This document shows positions 46,646 to 54,909 of a stretch of 64,000 nucleotides of DNA, piece after piece. How positions within the stretch are numbered: the first letter of the stretch is position 1; the number at the start of each line of letters is the position of its first letter. This DNA is from Mycobacterium sp. 141 (GTDB lineage Bacteria > Actinomycetota > Actinomycetes > Mycobacteriales > Mycobacteriaceae). The notes under the pieces are model-generated. The model saw only the letters and a program-made list of their open reading frames with translations. It ran no database searches and had not been told where the DNA came from. Both the position numbers and the translations under genes were made by a program. Where the stretch lies: contig NZ_KB908275.1 in NCBI RefSeq assembly GCF_000382405.1, positions 1 to 64,000 on the forward strand, given 5' to 3'.

Positions 46646-47877
46646 GAGATCCGCCGATTCAGTTGCAGGAACGCGGTGTAGTTGGCGATCACCTCGACAT
46701 GCCCCGGCGGACACGACTCGATCGCGGCGACCGTGTCATGCACGAGCGAGTGTTCGACGCCCGCGTAGCCGAGGCGCACCGCGAGGTCGGTGCCCCGTTC
46801 GCCCGCCGCGACGACGACGCGTGACCGTGCCGTGTCTCCGACAAATTGCTCGAACCGCACGTCCCACAGCCACGACAGATCCTCGCCGTCGGGCACCTGT
46901 CCGTTGACCGCGATCACCACACCGGCGCCGCGTTGGTCGACCATCGACAAGGCCTCCTGCCATCCGGCGGGGTTCTTGGCCAGCAGGATGCGTGCGGTGT
47001 GCGAGCCGATCTGCACGGTGCGGTACCGGCCGGCCACCTCGTCGACACCGGAGACTGCTGCCACCGCGGCAGCGGGGTCGGCGCCCAAAATGACTGCGGC
47101 CGCGACAGCCTGGGTGGCATTACCGCGGTTGACCGCGCCTGGCAGGGCCAGCGCCATGGGCAGCACAAGACCGTCGGGCCCATAGATGTGGGTGTCGTCG
47201 AACCACCATTGCGGATCGGGGCGTTTGAATTCGGTTCCGGTCGAGTACCAGCCGGCACCGTCTCGGACGATGATTTCGCCGGACCGCGGGCAGCTGACCG
47301 AGTCGCCCGCCCAGCTGCCGCCCGCGGCCACCCACACCACGTTGGGGCTGTCGTACGCGGCCGAGGTCATCAGGACGTCGTCGCAGTTGGCCACGATCAC
47401 CGCATCGGGATGTCGGGTCAGGCCGGTCCGCAGCGTGCGTTCGATGTGGTTGATCTCACCGACCCGGTCCAGCTGGTCGCGGGACAGGTTCAGGAGCACG
47501 ATCACCGCCGGGTCCACGGCGTCCGACACATGCGGCACATGCATCTCGTCGACTTCGAGCGCGGCGAGGCGCGCATCTCGCGTCCCGGCCAGGGCCGCCA
47601 CCAGTCCGGCGTCCATGTTGGCGCCCTCGGAGTTACTGGCCACCGGACCGAGGGTGGCCAGCGCAGCCGCGGCCATCCTGGTGGTCGTCGACTTGCCGTT
47701 GGTGCCGGTCACGACGACGGTGCGGCGGCCCTGACCCAGCTGGCGCAGGATCGACTGGTCCAACGTCATGGCCACCAGGCCGCCGATCATTGCGCCTGCA
47801 CCACGGCCCGTCACCCGCGACGCCCAGCGTGCGGAGGCCCCGGCCGCAAGCGCAGCACGTCCGCGGAGGGTCAGCAT
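46642..47877 (-). CDS. murT: Lipid II isoglutaminyl synthase ligase subunit MurT
   Basis: This Mur-ligase-like subunit activates the D-Glu of lipid II for amidation by GatD. It has 411 residues: the Mur central domain with ATP loop VVVTGTNGKSTTTRM (about residues 54-68), LLNLSRDQLDRVGEI, and a C-terminal DUF1727 domain that binds GatD. The zinc-ribbon cysteines I recall from S. aureus MurT are mostly lost: SCPRSGE and GWYSTGTEFKRP keep only one Cys. ATG 47877 (MLTLRGRAAL) is the start; the open frame to 48603 is antisense to the exonuclease gene. Divergent from the exonuclease, 99 bp apart. Confidence 0.9.
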   Translation of the reverse strand: MLTLRGRAALAAGASARWASRVTGRGAGAMIGGLVAMTLDQSILRQLGQGRRTVVVTGTNGKSTTTRMAAAALATLGPVASNSEGANMDAGLVAALAGTRDARLAALEVDEMHVPHVSDAVDPAVIVLLNLSRDQLDRVGEINHIERTLRTGLTRHPDAVIVANCDDVLMTSAAYDSPNVVWVAAGGSWAGDSVSCPRSGEIIVRDGAGWYSTGTEFKRPDPQWWFDDTHIYGPDGLVLPMALALPGAVNRGNATQAVAAAVILGADPAAAVAAVSGVDEVAGRYRTVQIGSHTARILLAKNPAGWQEALSMVDQRGAGVVIAVNGQVPDGEDLSWLWDVRFEQFVGDTARSRVVVAAGERGTDLAVRLGYAGVEHSLVHDTVAAIESCPPGHVEVIANYTAFLQLNRRIS

Positions 47878-47976
47878 TCCCGGAATTTTAGGTGCACCAC
47901 ACGCTGGCCTGCTCAGCGCGGCGCTGCGCGGCGCGGCAATCGGACTCTGTCGGACAGGCGTGCCATCCTGGCGACT

Positions 47977-48987
47977 ATGAGCACCGCACCGTCGACGGCC
48001 CGCCCGTCGTGGGGTAGACCGGCCGCCGAGCCGGGCGCGGGCTGGGCCGTCGTCGACGTGGAGACCTCGGGATTCCGGCCTGGGCAGGCACGCATCGTCA
48101 GCGTGGCCGCACTGGCGGTCAGCGACGACGGCAATATCGAACGCAGCGTCGCCACCCTGCTCAATCCCGGCGTCGATCCGGGCCCCACCCATGTGCACGG
48201 GCTGACTGCGGAGATGCTGGAGGGGCAGCCCTGTTTCGGCGATGTCGTCGACCAACTCGTCGACGTGCTGCGCGGGCGCACCCTGGTGGCGCACAACGTG
48301 GGCTTCGACTACGGCTTTCTGACCGCCGAGGCCGAGCTGGTCGGCGCGGAGCTCCCAGTCGACAGTGTGATGTGCACGGTCGAGCTGGCTCGTCGTCTGG
48401 ACCTGGGCACCGAGAACCTGCGGTTGGAGACATTGGCAGCACACTGGGGAATCAGCCAGGTGCGCCCGCACGATGCGCTCGACGACGCCCAGGTGCTCGC
48501 CCAGATCCTCAAACCCACCCTGGCCCGGGCGCGGGACCGCAAGGTCTGGTTGCCGCTGCGTGAAGTCAGCCGCCGGCGCTGGCCCAACGGCCAGGTCACC
48601 CACGAAGAGCTGCGGCCGCTGAAGGTGATGGCGCCACGGCTGCCGTGCCGGTACGCCAACCCCGGCGCATACGTGCCGGGCCGGCCGCTGGTGCAGGGCA
48701 TGCAGGTGGCATTGTCAGCCGAGGTGGCCCGCACCCACGAAGAGCTGATCGAACGCATCCTGCACGCGGGGCTGGCCTACACCGAGGCCGTCGACCAGCA
48801 GACCTCGGTAGTGCTGTGCAACGAGCCCGCTCCGGGCTCCGGAAAGGGTTACCACGCCAAGGAACTCGGTGTTCCCCTCGTCACCGATAACGACTTCGTG
48901 AATATGTTGGACGACGTGATCGGCGGTGCCGTGGTCGAAGAGTTCTCTGACACCGCCCCGGTGGGCGACCAGTTCACCTTGTTCTGA
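47977..48987 (+). CDS. DnaQ-like DEDDh 3'-5' exonuclease with probable BRCT domain
   Basis: This 336-residue protein has an N-terminal DEDDh exonuclease domain (about residues 20-185): WAVVDVETSGF (Asp/Glu of ExoI), VAHNVGFDYGFL (ExoII) and HDALDDAQVLAQIL (ExoIII, His and Asp). The C-terminal region (about 240-330) looks like a BRCT fold (VQGMQVALSAEV, GYHAKELGVPLVTDNDFVNML). It corresponds to Rv3711c in position; not the main PolIII proofreader, which in mycobacteria is the DnaE1 PHP domain. It is a repair or RNA/DNA end-trimming nuclease by inference. ATG 47977. Confidence 0.85.
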   Translation: MSTAPSTARPSWGRPAAEPGAGWAVVDVETSGFRPGQARIVSVAALAVSDDGNIERSVATLLNPGVDPGPTHVHGLTAEMLEGQPCFGDVVDQLVDVLRGRTLVAHNVGFDYGFLTAEAELVGAELPVDSVMCTVELARRLDLGTENLRLETLAAHWGISQVRPHDALDDAQVLAQILKPTLARARDRKVWLPLREVSRRRWPNGQVTHEELRPLKVMAPRLPCRYANPGAYVPGRPLVQGMQVALSAEVARTHEELIERILHAGLAYTEAVDQQTSVVLCNEPAPGSGKGYHAKELGVPLVTDNDFVNMLDDVIGGAVVEEFSDTAPVGDQFTLF

Positions 48988-49007
48988 TCGCCCACCGGTT
49001 CTGACGG

Positions 49008-49394
49008 TCAGCGGAGTGCCTTGGCCTTCAACATCTCGTATTCGTCGGCGGTGATGGTGCCTGCATCGAGCAGAGCCTTGGCATCGGCGATCTCATCTGC
49101 CGGTGTGCGCCTGGCGGCCTCACGGATGTAGGCGTCGGTCTCCTGTTTGGCGGCCGCGGCGGCGGTGGCAGAGCGCTGGGCCATCCCCTTACCGCGCGCA
49201 ATCAGATATATGAATGCGGTAAGCCACGGGAAGATGATCAGGAAGATCACCCAGATCGCTTTGACCCAGCCCGAGGTCTGATGGTCACGCCAGAGCAGGT
49301 CGCCGAGGATCTGGAACAGCACCAGCAAATAAGCGATCCAAGCGAAGATGATCAGGAAGTGCCAGAGAAAATCCCACGTCGATCCCCAGTCCAC
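49008..49394 (-). CDS. SHOCT-domain membrane protein (PLDc_N plus SHOCT)
   Basis: This 128-residue protein has two N-terminal transmembrane helices of the phospholipase-D-nuclease N-terminal type (about residues 10-32 and 44-66; WVKAIWVIFLIIFPWLTAFIYLI) and a C-terminal SHOCT oligomerisation motif (ADEIADAKALLDAGTITADEYEML, about 99-122). GTG 49394 is preceded by AAGGAG at 8 bp. A hairpin GCGTAGA-GCA-TCTACGC (49424-49440) lies upstream. Function unknown; such proteins sit in the membrane and self-associate. Confidence 0.75.
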   Translation of the reverse strand: MDWGSTWDFLWHFLIIFAWIAYLLVLFQILGDLLWRDHQTSGWVKAIWVIFLIIFPWLTAFIYLIARGKGMAQRSATAAAAAKQETDAYIREAARRTPADEIADAKALLDAGTITADEYEMLKAKALR

Positions 49395-49471
49395 GGGTTA
49401 CTCCTTGATTTGAGTTGTCGGACGCGTAGAGCATCTACGCTCCCGTCAGTTAATCATGTACGCAAGAGTAA

Positions 49472-49485
49472 CCGGGAATACCCGG
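49472..49485 (-). terminator. Hairpin downstream of leuA
   Basis: CCGGG-AATA-CCCGG is a short perfect stem, about 22 bp beyond the leuA stop. It lacks a T-tract. The 112-bp gap also holds the GCGTAGA/TCTACGC hairpin at 49424-49440 nearer the SHOCT gene. Confidence 0.35.
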
Positions 49486-49506
49486 CCCCTCTCGTCGTTG
49501 GCTGTG

Positions 49507-51339
49507 TCAGATTTGTGTGGCCCGGTTCACAGCGGACACGACGGCGCGCAGTGACGCAGTGGTGATCGATGTCGCGATACCGACGCCCCACACGGTCTTG
49601 CCGCCGATCGAGGCCTCCACATAGGCCGCGGCCTGCGCTTCTTCCCCGGAGGACATCGCGTGCTCGGAGTAGTCCAGCACGTTGACATGGATGCCCAGGG
49701 CACCCAGTGCATCACAGAACGCTGCGAGCGGTCCGTTGCCGGCGCCGACGATCTCGCGTTCGACCCCGTCGATCTTCACGATTGCGGTGATGGTGTCGGT
49801 GCCACCGTCGACCTCGGCGGCGACGACCTTCTGCCGAATCCGCTCCAGCGGGGTGATCGGGGCCAAATATTCGTCGAAGAAGACGTCCCACATTTCCTTC
49901 GGCGACACCTCGCCACCCTCGCCGTCGGTGATCTTCTGGACCACCTGCGAGAACTCGATCTGCAGCCGGCGCGGCAGCACCAGCCCGTGATCGGCCTTCA
50001 TGATGTAGGCGACGCCGCCCTTGCCGGACTGCGAGTTGACCCGGATGACGGCCTCATAGGTGCGGCCCACATCCTTGGGATCGATCGGCAGGTATGGCAC
50101 CTGCCACAGGATGTCGTCCATATCTTTATCAGCGGCATCGGCATCGAATTTCATCTGATCCAGGCCCTTGTTGATGGCGTCCTGGTGGCTGCCCGAGAAC
50201 GCGGTGTACACCAGATCGCCGCCGTAGGGGTGGCGCTCGTGCACCGGCAGCTGGTTGCAGTACTCCACGGTCCGACGGATCTCGTCGATGTTGGAGAAGT
50301 CGATCTGCGGATCCACGCCGCGGGAGAACAGGTTCATGCCCAGCGTCACCAGACAGACGTTGCCGGTCCGCTCACCGTTGCCGAACAGGCAGCCCTCGAT
50401 CCGATCGGCACCGGCCTGGTAGCCCAATTCTGCTGCGGCAACGGCGGTTCCACGATCGTTGTGAGGATGCAGGCTCAGGATGATGCTGTCCCGCGGGATC
50501 AGGTGCCGGCTCATCCACTCGATCGAGTCGGCGTAGACGTTGGGGGTGGCCATCTCGACGGTGGCGGGCAGGTTGACGATCAGCGGCCATTCCGGCGTGG
50601 GCTGGATCACCGCGGCGACCGCGTTGCAGACGTCTACGGCGTACTCCAGTTCGGTACCGGTGTAGGACTCCGGCGAGTACTCGTACCGCCACCGCGTGCC
50701 GGGATACTTCTTGGCCTCTTCGACACACATGCGGGCACCGTCGGTGGCGATCTTCTTGACGGCGTCGCGGTCGGCGCGGAACACCACGCGACGCTGCAGG
50801 ATCGAGGTGGAGTTGTAGAAGTGCACGATGACACGCGGCGCACCGACGCAGGCTTCGAAGGTGCGTGCGATCAGCTCGGGCCGGCACTGCGTCAGCACCT
50901 GGATGGTGACGTCCTCGGGAACGGCGCCCTGCTCGATGATCTCGCGGACGAAGTCGTAGTCGGTCTGGCTCGCCGATGGGAAGCCGACCTCGATCTCCTT
51001 GTAGCCCATGCGGACCAGCAGGTCGAACATCCGGCGCTTGCGCTCCGGGCTCATCGGGTCGATCAGGGCCTGGTTGCCGTCACGCAGGTCGACCGCGCAC
51101 CACATGGGGGCGTGCTCGATCACCTTGTCCGGCCAGGTGCGGTCAAACGGAACATTCGCTGCGCCAAATGCCGGGCTCCCGCCCGGGACTTCAGCGGCGA
51201 AGGTGCGATACCGGCGGACCGGCATCGTGGATCCGCGCTGGGTGTTCCAGGAAGGCTGACCGTCCCGACGAGAACCGGACGGTGTGGTGATGGTGCGTAC
51301 CGACGTGTAGGCGTCGACAGAAATTTCGGGGGTGGTCAT
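49507..51339 (-). CDS. leuA: 2-isopropylmalate synthase
   Basis: This enzyme catalyses the first committed step of leucine synthesis, condensing acetyl-CoA with 2-oxoisovalerate. It has 610 residues: an N-terminal arm, the HMGL-like TIM barrel with metal and catalytic motifs CAVDLRDGNQAL (about residues 80-91) and LHPHNDRGTAVAAAELG (about 285-301), and a C-terminal leucine-binding regulatory domain from about 440. I looked for the 57-bp VNTR found in M. tuberculosis leuA and do not see one. ATG 51339 (MTTPEISVDAYTS) is the start. A leucine-codon leader peptide is encoded 75 bp upstream. Confidence 0.93.
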   Translation of the reverse strand: MTTPEISVDAYTSVRTITTPSGSRRDGQPSWNTQRGSTMPVRRYRTFAAEVPGGSPAFGAANVPFDRTWPDKVIEHAPMWCAVDLRDGNQALIDPMSPERKRRMFDLLVRMGYKEIEVGFPSASQTDYDFVREIIEQGAVPEDVTIQVLTQCRPELIARTFEACVGAPRVIVHFYNSTSILQRRVVFRADRDAVKKIATDGARMCVEEAKKYPGTRWRYEYSPESYTGTELEYAVDVCNAVAAVIQPTPEWPLIVNLPATVEMATPNVYADSIEWMSRHLIPRDSIILSLHPHNDRGTAVAAAELGYQAGADRIEGCLFGNGERTGNVCLVTLGMNLFSRGVDPQIDFSNIDEIRRTVEYCNQLPVHERHPYGGDLVYTAFSGSHQDAINKGLDQMKFDADAADKDMDDILWQVPYLPIDPKDVGRTYEAVIRVNSQSGKGGVAYIMKADHGLVLPRRLQIEFSQVVQKITDGEGGEVSPKEMWDVFFDEYLAPITPLERIRQKVVAAEVDGGTDTITAIVKIDGVEREIVGAGNGPLAAFCDALGALGIHVNVLDYSEHAMSSGEEAQAAAYVEASIGGKTVWGVGIATSITTASLRAVVSAVNRATQI

Positions 51340-51413
51340 GATGTCTGCTCCGGGAGTTGAAAGGGAACTCGACCGGCGCATCGCCAAATACCCGCGACGG
51401 GAAGCCGGTCTGG

Positions 51414-51455
51414 TCAGACCCCGCCGCGGCGGCTGAGGAGGAGCACCCGCTGCAC
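51414..51455 (-). CDS. leuL: leuA leader peptide (attenuator)
   Basis: This is a 13-codon ORF in the leuA 5' region: GTG 51455 opens MQRVLLLSRRGGV, containing three consecutive leucine codons CTC (51435-51443) and then TGA. An internal GTG (51446) gives the shorter MLLLSRRGGV. A -10 TATTGT (51462-51467) ends 6 bp before GTG 51455, so the transcript may begin at the start codon. Downstream of the Leu codons are a CCGCCGCGGCGG palindrome (51421-51432) and a GGTCT/AGACC hairpin (51407-51420) around the stop. This fits ribosome-mediated attenuation by leucine supply. Confidence 0.7.
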   Translation of the reverse strand: MQRVLLLSRRGGV

Positions 51456-51461
51456 GCGTCC

Positions 51462-51467
51462 ACAATA
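51462..51467 (-). promoter_or_regulatory. -10 element for the leuL-leuA transcript
   Basis: TATTGT on the minus strand, followed by GGACGC and then the leader-peptide GTG. The 6-bp distance predicts a leaderless start at the leader peptide. No good -35 is evident. Confidence 0.5.
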
Positions 51468-51562
51468 GCGCGCTCGCGGCCGGGCACCCAAACCAGCGTT
51501 CGGCTCGGGCGTCGAGCGGGGCCGAGTGGCGCCGTCGCCGACGGTTCGTGCGGCGGAATCGG

Positions 51563-52210
51563 TCAGACCTGCGAATCCGGGAACGCGATGACCGACAAGA
51601 ACCGGATCGGCAGCTCTATCAGATCGACAGGTCCGTGCGCGCCTTCGCCGTCGATCTGCAGTGAGTCGCCGGGGTACATCCGATACACCGAGCGGCTGTG
51701 GCCGTAATCCATCACACCTTCGAGCATGTAGATGAACTCGGTGCCCGGATGCTGGAACAACGGGTAGGTCTGGCTCTTCTCGGTCAACGTCACGTGCAGG
51801 CACTCGAGCCGTTTGTGCTCGCCGCGCAACGAGCTCAGCAGATGGTATCTGTGGCCCTCACGGGTGCCCTCACGCACGATCTGCGCACCCGTGCCGGCCT
51901 TGACGAACGCGGCCGGGCGTTCCACGTCCGCACCCCGGAACAGGCTCGTCACCGGAACGTCCAAGCCCTTCGCCAACAACGTCAGGGTGGACAGGCTGCA
52001 CGACGTTTGTGCGTTCTCGATCTTGGACAGCATGGCCTTGGAAATGCCGACCCGGGCCGCCATATCGGCGACGGTCAGGCCGTGCTGCTGCCGGAGCTGA
52101 CGCACGTTGCGCCCGATCGTGGCCTCGACCTCCATCTCGTCGGCCGGGGCGTGCGGATCGCGGTCCCGCGCTGTGCCGGACTGGTTGCGGAGTAGCGGAA
52201 TGTCGCTCAT
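51563..52210 (-). CDS. XRE-family regulator with cupin domain
   Basis: This 215-residue regulator has an N-terminal helix-turn-helix (about residues 30-90: IGRNVRQLRQQHGLTVADMA, VGISKAMLSKIENA) and C-terminal cupin domain (about 130-210: LFQHPGTEFIYMLEGVMDYG, YPGDSLQIDGEGAHGP). Such proteins sense amino acids, polyamines or other small ligands through the cupin. It starts at ATG 52210. It is transcribed towards leuA (same strand, 108 bp before the leader peptide) and divergent from ask, so it could regulate either; no operator was recognised. Confidence 0.85.
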   Translation of the reverse strand: MSDIPLLRNQSGTARDRDPHAPADEMEVEATIGRNVRQLRQQHGLTVADMAARVGISKAMLSKIENAQTSCSLSTLTLLAKGLDVPVTSLFRGADVERPAAFVKAGTGAQIVREGTREGHRYHLLSSLRGEHKRLECLHVTLTEKSQTYPLFQHPGTEFIYMLEGVMDYGHSRSVYRMYPGDSLQIDGEGAHGPVDLIELPIRFLSVIAFPDSQV

Positions 52211-52586
52211 TTGCCGTTCCCCCGAATCCAGCTCGTGCCCGCCACGGAACCCGCGCCATGGCGGTTGCCTCGATGGTAATCGTGACCAGGTCCCGGGTTC
52301 CGGATAGCACACGCGGGCCTTCCCGAAGAGCCGCGCGACGGGGTGGAACTGGCGAACCTCGATTTCGGCGAGGGTGCGCCGACAATGCGGCTCAATCTCG
52401 GCGAGGGCGAGAAGACTTCTACGCCGGAGATGCCGGCGGGCAGTTCCAGCCTGCGGAGGCGTTCAGCTTCGTGGCTGTGTCCCAAGCCGCGACGTCGCCG
52501 GGGTGCTCCGCCCGGGCGAGGAAAACCAGCTGCGCGTCTCCCTTATCCTTGATGCGACTCATTCCCGCATTTTCGAAGGGCAGACA
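52211..52586. other. 376-bp gene-free region between XRE-cupin gene and ask, with a degenerate direct repeat
   Basis: No open frame here has the codon pattern or a start expected of a gene. CTCGATTTCGGCGAGGG (52358-52374) and CTCAATCTCGGCGAGGG (52391-52407) are direct repeats, 15 of 17 identical, starting 33 bp apart. The region must contain the promoters of the XRE gene and of ask. Short peptide fragments in several frames (for example QFQPAEAFSFVAVS) look like decayed sequence but I cannot assign them. Confidence 0.5.
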
Positions 52587-53852
52587 GTGGCGCTCGTCGT
52601 ACAGAAATACGGCGGATCTTCGGTTTCAGATGCCGACCGGATCCGTCGCGTCGCCGAGCGCATCGTGGAGACCAAGAAGGCCGGCAACGACGTTGTAGTG
52701 GTCGTCTCCGCGATGGGCGATACCACCGATGATTTGCTGGACTTGGCCCGCCAGGTCTCGCCCGCGCCACCAGCGCGCGAGATGGACATGCTGCTCACCG
52801 CGGGTGAACGGATCTCCAATGCATTGGTCGCGATGGCCATCGAGTCCCTGGGCGCGCAGGCCCGCTCGTTCACTGGCTCGCAGGCCGGCGTGATCACCAC
52901 GGGCACCCACGGCAACGCCAAGATCATCGACGTCACACCCGGCCGACTGCGCGACGCGCTGGACGAGGGGCAGATCGTGCTGGTCGCCGGCTTCCAGGGG
53001 GTCAGCCAGGACAGCAAGGACGTCACCACACTGGGTCGTGGCGGCTCCGACACCACCGCCGTCGCGCTGGCCGCCGCGCTGCACGCCGACGTGTGTGAGA
53101 TCTACACCGACGTCGACGGCATCTTCACCGCGGATCCGCGCATCGTGCCCAACGCCCGCCACCTCGACTCCGTCGCCTTCGAGGAGATGCTCGAGATGGC
53201 GGCCTGTGGTGCGAAGGTGCTCATGCTGCGTTGCGTCGAATACGCGCGTCGCTACAACGTGCCCATCCATGTCCGCTCGTCGTACTCCGACAAACCGGGC
53301 ACCATCGTCAAAGGATCGATCGAGGACATCCCCATGGAAGACGCCATCCTGACCGGAGTAGCCCACGACCGCAGCGAGGCCAAAGTCACGGTGGTCGGGC
53401 TGCCCGACGTGCCGGGCTATGCCGCCAAGGTGTTCCGCGCGGTCGCCGAGGCCGACGTGAACATCGACATGGTGCTGCAGAACATCTCCAAGATCGAGGA
53501 CGGCAAGACCGACATCACCTTCACGTGTGCCCGGGACAACGGCCCCGGCGCGGTGGAGAAGCTCACCGCGCTCAAGGACGAGATCGGGTTCAGTCAGGTC
53601 CTCTATGACGATCACATCGGCAAGGTGTCGCTGATCGGTGCGGGCATGCGCAGCCATCCCGGCGTCACTGCCACGTTCTGCGAGGCGCTGGCCGAGGTGG
53701 GTGTCAACATCGACCTGATCTCCACCTCGGAGATCCGGATCTCGGTGCTGGTCAAGGACACCGAGCTGGACAATGCCGTCGCGGCCCTACACGAGGCGTT
53801 CGACCTCGGCAGCGACGACGAAGCCGTGGTCTACGGCGGGACGGGACGCTAA
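52587..53852 (+). CDS. ask: Aspartate kinase (alpha subunit)
   Basis: This enzyme phosphorylates aspartate, the first step to lysine, threonine, methionine and diaminopimelate. It has 421 residues. The kinase domain (about 1-245) starts VQKYGGSSV with ATP and substrate motifs FQGVSQ and TTLGRGGSDTTAVALA. Two ACT domains (about 265-420) give feedback control, as in actinobacterial lysine/threonine-sensitive enzymes. GTG 52587 (MALVVQKYGGSS) has GAAGGG upstream; the longer frame to 52374 is rejected. An internal ATG at 53334 can give the beta subunit. asd follows after 5 bp. Confidence 0.92.
   Translation: MALVVQKYGGSSVSDADRIRRVAERIVETKKAGNDVVVVVSAMGDTTDDLLDLARQVSPAPPAREMDMLLTAGERISNALVAMAIESLGAQARSFTGSQAGVITTGTHGNAKIIDVTPGRLRDALDEGQIVLVAGFQGVSQDSKDVTTLGRGGSDTTAVALAAALHADVCEIYTDVDGIFTADPRIVPNARHLDSVAFEEMLEMAACGAKVLMLRCVEYARRYNVPIHVRSSYSDKPGTIVKGSIEDIPMEDAILTGVAHDRSEAKVTVVGLPDVPGYAAKVFRAVAEADVNIDMVLQNISKIEDGKTDITFTCARDNGPGAVEKLTALKDEIGFSQVLYDDHIGKVSLIGAGMRSHPGVTATFCEALAEVGVNIDLISTSEIRISVLVKDTELDNAVAALHEAFDLGSDDEAVVYGGTGR
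53334..53852 (+). CDS. Aspartate kinase beta subunit (in-frame internal start)
   Basis: ATG 53334 opens MEDAILTGVAHDRSEAKVTV inside ask, matching the start of the LysC beta subunit I remember from C. glutamicum (MEEAVLTGVATDKSEAKV). AGGA lies about 9 bp upstream. The 172-residue product consists of the two ACT domains and forms the alpha2beta2 regulatory complex. This is a prediction by analogy; the reading frame itself is that of ask. Confidence 0.6.
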   Translation: MEDAILTGVAHDRSEAKVTVVGLPDVPGYAAKVFRAVAEADVNIDMVLQNISKIEDGKTDITFTCARDNGPGAVEKLTALKDEIGFSQVLYDDHIGKVSLIGAGMRSHPGVTATFCEALAEVGVNIDLISTSEIRISVLVKDTELDNAVAALHEAFDLGSDDEAVVYGGTGR

Positions 53853-53857
53853 CGCTA

Positions 53858-54901
53858 ATGGTCAACATCGGAGTCGTCGGCGCCACCGGCCAGGTAGGCC
53901 AGGTCATGCGCACCCTGCTGGAGGAGAGAGGGTTCCCCGCTGAAGGTTCCGGGTCTGTGCGGTTCTTCGCTTCCGCGCGATCGGAGGGCAAGAAACTGAC
54001 CTTCCGCGGACAGGAGATCGAGGTCGAGAACAGTGCGACCGCCGACCCGTCCGGGCTGGACATCGCGCTGTTCTCCGCGGGCGCGACGATGTCGCGCGTG
54101 CAGGCGCCGCGGTTCGCCGCGGCAGGCGCCGTCGTCGTCGACAACTCGTCGGCCTGGCGCAAGGATCCCGAGGTGCCCTTGGTGGTGTCCGAGGTCAACT
54201 TCGCGAGAGACGCCGGTGTGCGACCGAAAGGCATCATCGCCAACCCCAACTGCACCACCATGGCCGCGATGCCGGTGCTCAAGGTGCTGCACGAAGAGGC
54301 GGGCCTGACGCGGCTGATCGTGTCCAGCTACCAGGCGGTGTCGGGCAGTGGCCTGGCCGGTGTTCAGGAACTCGCCACGCAGACCCGCGCGGTGGTCGAC
54401 GGCGCCGAGGCTCTGGTGCACGACGGGTCGGCTGTGGTGTTCCCGGAGCCCGTGAAATACGTTGCGCCCATTGCGTTCAACGTGGTTCCGCTGGCCGGCT
54501 CCCTGGTCGATGACGGCTCGGGGGAGACCGACGAGGACCAGAAGCTGCGCAACGAGAGCCGCAAGATCCTGGGTATCCCCGACCTGTTGGTATCGGGTAC
54601 CTGCGTTCGGGTGCCGGTCTTCACCGGGCACTCGCTGTCGATCAATGCCGAGTTCGCCCAACCGCTTTCGGTCGAACGCGCCCGGCAGCTCTTGGCCGTG
54701 GCCCCCGGTGTCAAGCTCGTCGACGTGCCGACGCCGCTGGCCGCCGCCGGTGTCGATGAATCACTCGTCGGCCGGATCCGCCAAGATCCGGGTGTACCCG
54801 ACGGGCGTGGTCTCGCGCTCTTCGTCTCGGGTGACAATCTTCGAAAAGGTGCGGCGCTCAACACCATTCAGATCGCCGAGCTGCTGGCCGCCGAGCTCTG
54901 A
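53858..54901 (+). CDS. asd: Aspartate-semialdehyde dehydrogenase
   Basis: This enzyme reduces aspartyl phosphate to aspartate semialdehyde with NADPH, the step after Ask. It has 347 residues. The NADP motif is VGVVGATGQVGQVM (about 4-17), the catalytic cysteine lies in ANPNCTTMAAMP (Cys near 131), and the substrate-binding residues SGSGLAGVQEL and the His of VFTGHSLSINAEF are present. ATG 53858, 5 bp after ask; cotranscribed. Confidence 0.93.
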   Translation: MVNIGVVGATGQVGQVMRTLLEERGFPAEGSGSVRFFASARSEGKKLTFRGQEIEVENSATADPSGLDIALFSAGATMSRVQAPRFAAAGAVVVDNSSAWRKDPEVPLVVSEVNFARDAGVRPKGIIANPNCTTMAAMPVLKVLHEEAGLTRLIVSSYQAVSGSGLAGVQELATQTRAVVDGAEALVHDGSAVVFPEPVKYVAPIAFNVVPLAGSLVDDGSGETDEDQKLRNESRKILGIPDLLVSGTCVRVPVFTGHSLSINAEFAQPLSVERARQLLAVAPGVKLVDVPTPLAAAGVDESLVGRIRQDPGVPDGRGLALFVSGDNLRKGAALNTIQIAELLAAEL

Positions 54902-54909
54902 CCAGCGGG

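Noticed and set aside
47878..48603. N-terminal extension of the murT frame
   Set aside because: It is antisense to the DnaQ-like exonuclease; MLTLRGRAAL at 47877 is the natural murT start.
49507..51339. VNTR in leuA as in M. tuberculosis
   Set aside because: No tandem repeat is visible in the region between the barrel and the regulatory domain.
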